Positions 13,264-16,650 of a stretch of DNA of 16,650 nt are shown in pieces. The stretch is taken from the NCBI GenBank assembly GCA_019245455.1, contig JAFARM010000175.1, positions 1 through 16,650 on the forward strand, in the 5' to 3' direction. The DNA is from Sphingomonadaceae bacterium. GTDB taxonomy: Bacteria > Pseudomonadota > Alphaproteobacteria > Sphingomonadales > Sphingomonadaceae. A model generated the notes under the pieces. That model did not search any database, was not told the DNA's origin, and saw nothing but the letters and a program-made list of their open reading frames with translations. Numbering within the stretch: the first letter of the stretch is position 1; each line of letters opens with the position of its first letter. The position numbers and the translations under genes were made by a program.

Positions 13264-14358
13264 GTGATCGTCCCGGTCGCGCTCGGGGCGCGCAGCTACG
13301 ACGTCCATATCGCCCCCGGCGCGCTGGCCGATGCCGGCCGGATCGTCGCGCCGCTCACCCGCTCCCGCACGGTCTCGGTCATCACCGACTCGACCGTCGC
13401 GCGGCTGCACCTGCCAGCGCTGACCGCAGCCCTCGCCACCGCCGGGCTGATGGCGCAGCCGCTGATCGTGCCGCCGGGCGAGGGGCAGAAGACGTGGCGG
13501 ACGCTGGAGAGCGTCGTCGAGACGCTGCTCGCCCGCGGCGTCGAGCGCGGCGACGCGGTGATCGCCCTCGGCGGCGGGGTCGTCGGCGATCTGACCGGCT
13601 TCGCCTGCGCGATCCTGCGGCGCGGCTGCCGCTTCGTCCAGGTGCCGACGACGCTGCTCGCGCAGGTCGACAGCTCGGTCGGCGGCAAGACGGCGATCAA
13701 CGCCGCTGCCGGCAAGAACCTCGTCGGCGCCTTCCACCAGCCGGCCGCCGTCGTCATCGACCCCGACCTGCTGGCCACCCTGCCGCCGCGCGAGCTCCGC
13801 GCGGGGTATGCCGAGGTGGTCAAGACGGCGCTGCTCGGCGACGCCGCCTTCTTCGACTGGCTCGAGGCGAACGGCACCGCGCTGCTGGCGGGCGACACCG
13901 CGGCCAGCATCCACGCCATCGCCACCAGCGTTGCCGCCAAGGCCGCCATCGTCGCCGCCGACGAGCGCGAGACGGGCGACGTCCGCGCGCTCCTCAACCT
14001 CGGCCATACCTTCGGCCATGCATTGGAGGCGGAGGCGGGGTTCAGCGACCGCCTGCTCCACGGCGAGGCGGTGGCGATCGGCTGCGCGCTGGCGTTCCGC
14101 TTCTCGGCACAGCGCGGGCTGTGCCCGGCAGAGGACGCGGCGCGGGTCGCGGCGCACCTCGGCACCGCCGGCCTGCCGACCAGCCCGCGCGGCATCGCCG
14201 CTGCCGCCGCGCCGCTGATCGCGCATATGCGCCAGGACAAGAAGGTGACCGCCGGCACCGTGCCCTTCATCCTCGCCCGCGGCATCGGCGACGCCTTTGT
14301 CGCCCGCGACGTGGCGCTGGCCGACGTCGAGGCCTTCCTGGACGCCGAGCTGGCGTGA
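13264..14358 (+). CDS. aroB: 3-dehydroquinate synthase
   Basis: Converts DAHP to 3-dehydroquinate (EC 4.2.3.4), second step of the shikimate pathway, NAD- and Zn-dependent, in the cytoplasm. The full-length product has 364 residues. Features are the NAD-binding ALGGGVVGDLTGFACAILRRG (101-121), PTTLLAQVDSSVGGKTAIN (128-146) and KNLVGAFHQP. Zinc ligands are Glu184 (GYAEVVK), His248 (LNLGHTFGHALE) and His266 (LLHGEAVAIG). RQDKK (323-327) is also typical. The GTG at 13264 follows GGAGG (13252-13256) by seven bases, inside the arm of the upstream inverted repeat. The stop overlaps the next gene's start by four bases (GTGA). Confidence 0.97.
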   Translation: MIVPVALGARSYDVHIAPGALADAGRIVAPLTRSRTVSVITDSTVARLHLPALTAALATAGLMAQPLIVPPGEGQKTWRTLESVVETLLARGVERGDAVIALGGGVVGDLTGFACAILRRGCRFVQVPTTLLAQVDSSVGGKTAINAAAGKNLVGAFHQPAAVVIDPDLLATLPPRELRAGYAEVVKTALLGDAAFFDWLEANGTALLAGDTAASIHAIATSVAAKAAIVAADERETGDVRALLNLGHTFGHALEAEAGFSDRLLHGEAVAIGCALAFRFSAQRGLCPAEDAARVAAHLGTAGLPTSPRGIAAAAAPLIAHMRQDKKVTAGTVPFILARGIGDAFVARDVALADVEAFLDAELA

Positions 14359-15308
14359 TCCGCGCCCTCGCCGCCCTGCTGCTCGCCGCCGCCGCGGTCG
14401 TGCCGGCGGGCGCCGAGCCGGTGGCGCTGACCTTCGACGACCTGCCGGTGTTCGGGGTCAAGCGCCCGGTCGCCGAGCAGGCGGCGATCACGAAGAAGCT
14501 GCTCGCCGGCCTCGTCCGCCACCACCTGCCGGCGACGGGGTTCGTCAACGAGATCAACCTGGAGGGGCCCGACCGGCCGGCGCGGGTGGCGCTGCTGACG
14601 GCATGGCTCGACGCCGGCATGGACCTCGGCAACCACGGCTACAGCCACCTGTCGCTGACCACGACGCCGGTTGCCGACTATATCGAGGACACGGCCAAGG
14701 GCGATGCGGTGACGAAGGCGCTGCTCGCCGCGCGCGGGCGGCAGGAGCGGTGGTTCCGCTACCCCTTCCTCGAGACCGGGCCGACGCTCGCGGTCCGCCG
14801 CACCTTCGAGGACTGGCTGGCGAGCGCCCACTACCGCGTCGCGCCGGTGACGCTGGAGAACGCCGACTACGAGTTCGCCGACCCCTATGACGCGGCGCTG
14901 ATCGCCGGCGACCGCAAGCGGGCACGGGCGATCCGGCGCGAGTATATCGCCTATTCCGCCGCCGCCGTCGCCTGGTACCGCTCGGCGGCGCTGGCGCTGT
15001 TCGGGCGGCGGCCGGCGCTGGTCTGGCTGCTCCATGCGAGCAAGTTGAATGCCGACAGCATCGCCGCGCTGGCCCGGATCATCCGCCACGCGAAGCTGGC
15101 CCCCGTCACGCTCGACACGGCGATGGCCGATCCGGCGTACCGCACGCCCGAGGACTATGCCGGGCCCGACGGCAACGAATGGCTCGAACGCTGGTCGCTG
15201 ACCCTCCACCGCGAGCTGCCGTGGGGGTCGATGCCCAAGGTGCCCGGCGAGATCGAGGTCGCCAGCGCCCGGCTCAGCGACCCCGACGACGAGCACGGCA
15301 CGCCGTAG
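14355..15308 (+). CDS. Exported polysaccharide deacetylase (NodB-homology) family protein
   Basis: Predicted periplasmic metal-dependent N- or O-deacetylase of carbohydrate esterase family 4 type; the substrate is unknown. The product is 317 residues. The signal peptide has a probable AGA|EP cleavage after residue 20. The NodB motifs are TFDD (26-29; Asp28/Asp29), the metal His pair in GNHGYSHL (His94, His98), FRYPFLETG (134-142), and a later LVWLLHASKLNAD that supplies the late His motif. The C-terminal part from about 150 is longer than the minimal NodB fold and ends with an acidic tail. The start is a GTG at 14355 overlapping the aroB stop (GTGA), so it is translated by coupling with aroB; no separate promoter is seen. 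The functional link to the shikimate pathway is not obvious. Confidence 0.88.
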   Translation: MIRALAALLLAAAAVVPAGAEPVALTFDDLPVFGVKRPVAEQAAITKKLLAGLVRHHLPATGFVNEINLEGPDRPARVALLTAWLDAGMDLGNHGYSHLSLTTTPVADYIEDTAKGDAVTKALLAARGRQERWFRYPFLETGPTLAVRRTFEDWLASAHYRVAPVTLENADYEFADPYDAALIAGDRKRARAIRREYIAYSAAAVAWYRSAALALFGRRPALVWLLHASKLNADSIAALARIIRHAKLAPVTLDTAMADPAYRTPEDYAGPDGNEWLERWSLTLHRELPWGSMPKVPGEIEVASARLSDPDDEHGTP

Positions 15309-15370
15309 GCAACGGCGAAGTTCACGAAGTTCAAGCCCGCGCGTTCCGATTCCTACCGCACCGCCTCGTC
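15309..15370. other. Short convergent gap, nothing recognised
   Basis: Sixty-two bases lie between the converging deacetylase and S10 peptidase genes. A small direct repeat (GTTCACGAAGTTCAAG) is visible near 15320-15335. I see no stem-loop with a T-run that would act as an intrinsic terminator for either gene. Confidence 0.4.
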
Positions 15371-16650
15371 TTAGAAACGGGCGAGGTCGGCCTTCATCTG
15401 GTGCAGCGCCTCGGTGTTCAGATACACCATGTGCCCCGACGGATAATAAGCGAAGCGCAGGTTCGGCCGCAGCGCCTTGTCGATCTGCAGATGGGCGAGA
15501 TCGTACTCGGTGCCGAAGAACGGCGTCGCCATGTCGTAGAGGCCGTTGAGCGAATAGACGAGCAGGTGCGGGTTCTCGCGCATCGCCGCCGACAGGTCGA
15601 GCGCGGTGTCGGCGAGCGCTTGGGCAGCGCCGCCGCCGCGCGCACCCGGCGGACGGTGCGAGAAGTCCCACTTCAGCGCCGGTGAATAATAGGTCGGCCG
15701 GTACGTCAGGTTGGTCGTGAAGCCGAGGTCGTGCGCCAGGTAATGGTGGAAGCTGCCGACGAAGGCGCCGGTGATGCCGGTGTCCGACGGGTCGCTTTCG
15801 GGCGAATCGGCGGCGTTGTCGGCGTCGATGCCGGTGAAGCGGCTGTCGTAGCGCCCGATCGTCCGCCGCTGGTCGCGCAGCAGCTCCTTCCTGAAGCGGC
15901 TGAGGTCGACGCGGAGGTCGCTGTCGAGGATGAAGCGCGTCGACAGCCCGGTGAAGCCGGCGAGCTGCTGGGCGATGGCCTGCCGCTCGGCGTCGGGCAG
16001 CTCCTGCCCCTGCGCCAGCGCCTGCGCATACGGCCCGCGGGCGAAGGCGCGCGCCTGGGCGAGGAAGGCGTTCAGGTCGGCCGGCGCAGGGATGCGGTGG
16101 TGGTACGCCGCCGTCGCGGCATAGCTCGGCAGATAATTGATCAGGTCCTGGTCGAGCCCCGGCGCGCGGCGGCCGTAGTTCATGATCGACGACAGGAGGA
16201 CGACGCCGTTCAGCTGCACCCCGTCCTGCGCCAGCCGGTACGACAGCCCGCCCGAGCGGGTGGTGCCGTACGATTCGCCGAAGATGAACTTGGGCGCGTT
16301 CCAGCGGTCGTTGATCGTCAGCCAGCGCTCGATGCCACGGGCGAAGGTGTCGATGTCGGCGTCGGTGCCCCACAGTTTCTCGAGCTTGGTGTCGCCCAAG
16401 GGCCGCGAGAAGCCCGCCCCGACCGCGTCGACGAACACCAGGTCCGACTTGTCGAGCAGGCTGTCCGAGTTGTTGACCAACTGGAACGGTGGCCCGGCGG
16501 TCGCCTGCGGGCTGTCGGTCCGGACGCGCACCGGGCCGAGCGACCCCATGTGCAGCCAGACCGACGAGCTGCCCGGCCCGCCGTTGTAGAGAAAGGTCAC
16601 CGGCCGGTGCGGGTCGCCGGTGGTGTAGGCGACGTAGAACATGCTGGCGG
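15371..16650 (-). CDS. S10 family serine carboxypeptidase (partial, N-terminus outside window)
   Basis: Serine carboxypeptidase of the alpha/beta-hydrolase fold, MEROPS S10; bacterial members are usually exported. The visible part is about 425 residues and remains open to base 16650, so the first in-frame Met (16642) is internal and the true start lies outside. Motifs in order are SMFYVAYTTGD, the oxyanion-hole PVTFLYNGGPGSSSVWLHMGS and VFVDAVGAGFSRP. The nucleophile serine is in FIFGESYGTTRSGGL (Ser codon near 16271-16273). The catalytic Asp is probably in NGLYDMATPF and the catalytic His in YPSGHMVYLN. These positions are complete, so the enzyme looks active. It ends at TAG 15371-15373 and converges with the deacetylase gene. 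Any signal peptide is not in view. Confidence 0.93.
   Translation of the reverse strand, partial: ASMFYVAYTTGDPHRPVTFLYNGGPGSSSVWLHMGSLGPVRVRTDSPQATAGPPFQLVNNSDSLLDKSDLVFVDAVGAGFSRPLGDTKLEKLWGTDADIDTFARGIERWLTINDRWNAPKFIFGESYGTTRSGGLSYRLAQDGVQLNGVVLLSSIMNYGRRAPGLDQDLINYLPSYAATAAYHHRIPAPADLNAFLAQARAFARGPYAQALAQGQELPDAERQAIAQQLAGFTGLSTRFILDSDLRVDLSRFRKELLRDQRRTIGRYDSRFTGIDADNAADSPESDPSDTGITGAFVGSFHHYLAHDLGFTTNLTYRPTYYSPALKWDFSHRPPGARGGGAAQALADTALDLSAAMRENPHLLVYSLNGLYDMATPFFGTEYDLAHLQIDKALRPNLRFAYYPSGHMVYLNTEALHQMKADLARF

Noticed and set aside
13494..14354. N-terminal extension of the deacetylase frame through aroB
   Set aside because: The frame is open upstream only because of GC-rich composition. 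The GTG at 14355 followed by a clear signal peptide is the sensible start.
13296..16373. 1025-codon open frame on the minus strand
   Set aside because: It runs antisense through aroB and the deacetylase and out of frame through the S10 peptidase, and has no recognisable domain. It is a shadow frame.

Overview
The window is very GC-rich (about 70% by eye). It carries AT-poor, tightly packed genes of alphaproteobacterial, probably sphingomonad, character. The pointers are the xerD / aroK-aroB neighbourhood, large GC-rich palindromic repeats between genes, a signal-peptide polysaccharide deacetylase and an S10 serine carboxypeptidase. The taxonomic call is an inference from gene content and composition; no rRNA or other marker is present.

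Layout, left to right. (1) 1-3643, minus: a two-gene RND efflux operon. An MdtA-like membrane-fusion lipoprotein is followed by an MdtB/MdtC-type permease, which is cut by the window start. A symmetric, operator-like intergenic region precedes it. (2) 3837-4148, plus: a small, highly charged helical protein of unknown function, followed by a large inverted repeat. (3) 4278-6841, minus: a DUF427 protein, then AMP nucleosidase (amn), which is coupled by an ATGA overlap to a markedly lower-GC two-helix membrane protein resembling DUF4760. The reading frame of that membrane gene continues upstream past an in-frame TAG to a well-formed ATG with its own ribosome binding site and promoter. (4) 7043-8553, plus: an isobutyryl-CoA dehydrogenase-like acyl-CoA dehydrogenase and a DUF423 membrane protein, overlapping by one base. 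(5) 8793-12415, minus: an apparent operon of a 45-residue single-span membrane peptide, a 596-residue proline-rich exported protein of unknown function, the recombinase XerD and a class II aldolase/adducin-like protein. (6) 12480-15308, plus: shikimate kinase (aroK), 3-dehydroquinate synthase (aroB) and a polysaccharide deacetylase overlapping aroB by four bases. (7) 15371 to the window end, minus: an S10 serine carboxypeptidase lacking its N-terminus.

The pathways present are mostly housekeeping: shikimate synthesis, chromosome-dimer resolution, AMP breakdown, valine-type branched acyl-CoA oxidation and drug efflux. The less explained parts are the low-GC membrane gene with a TAG-split N-terminal frame joined to amn, the exported-protein/XerD operon with its tiny membrane peptide, and three unrelated large inverted repeats. 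One of those repeats supplies the aroB ribosome binding site. I see no tRNA, rRNA, CRISPR array, transposase or prophage gene. No gene-free stretch exceeds 300 bases.
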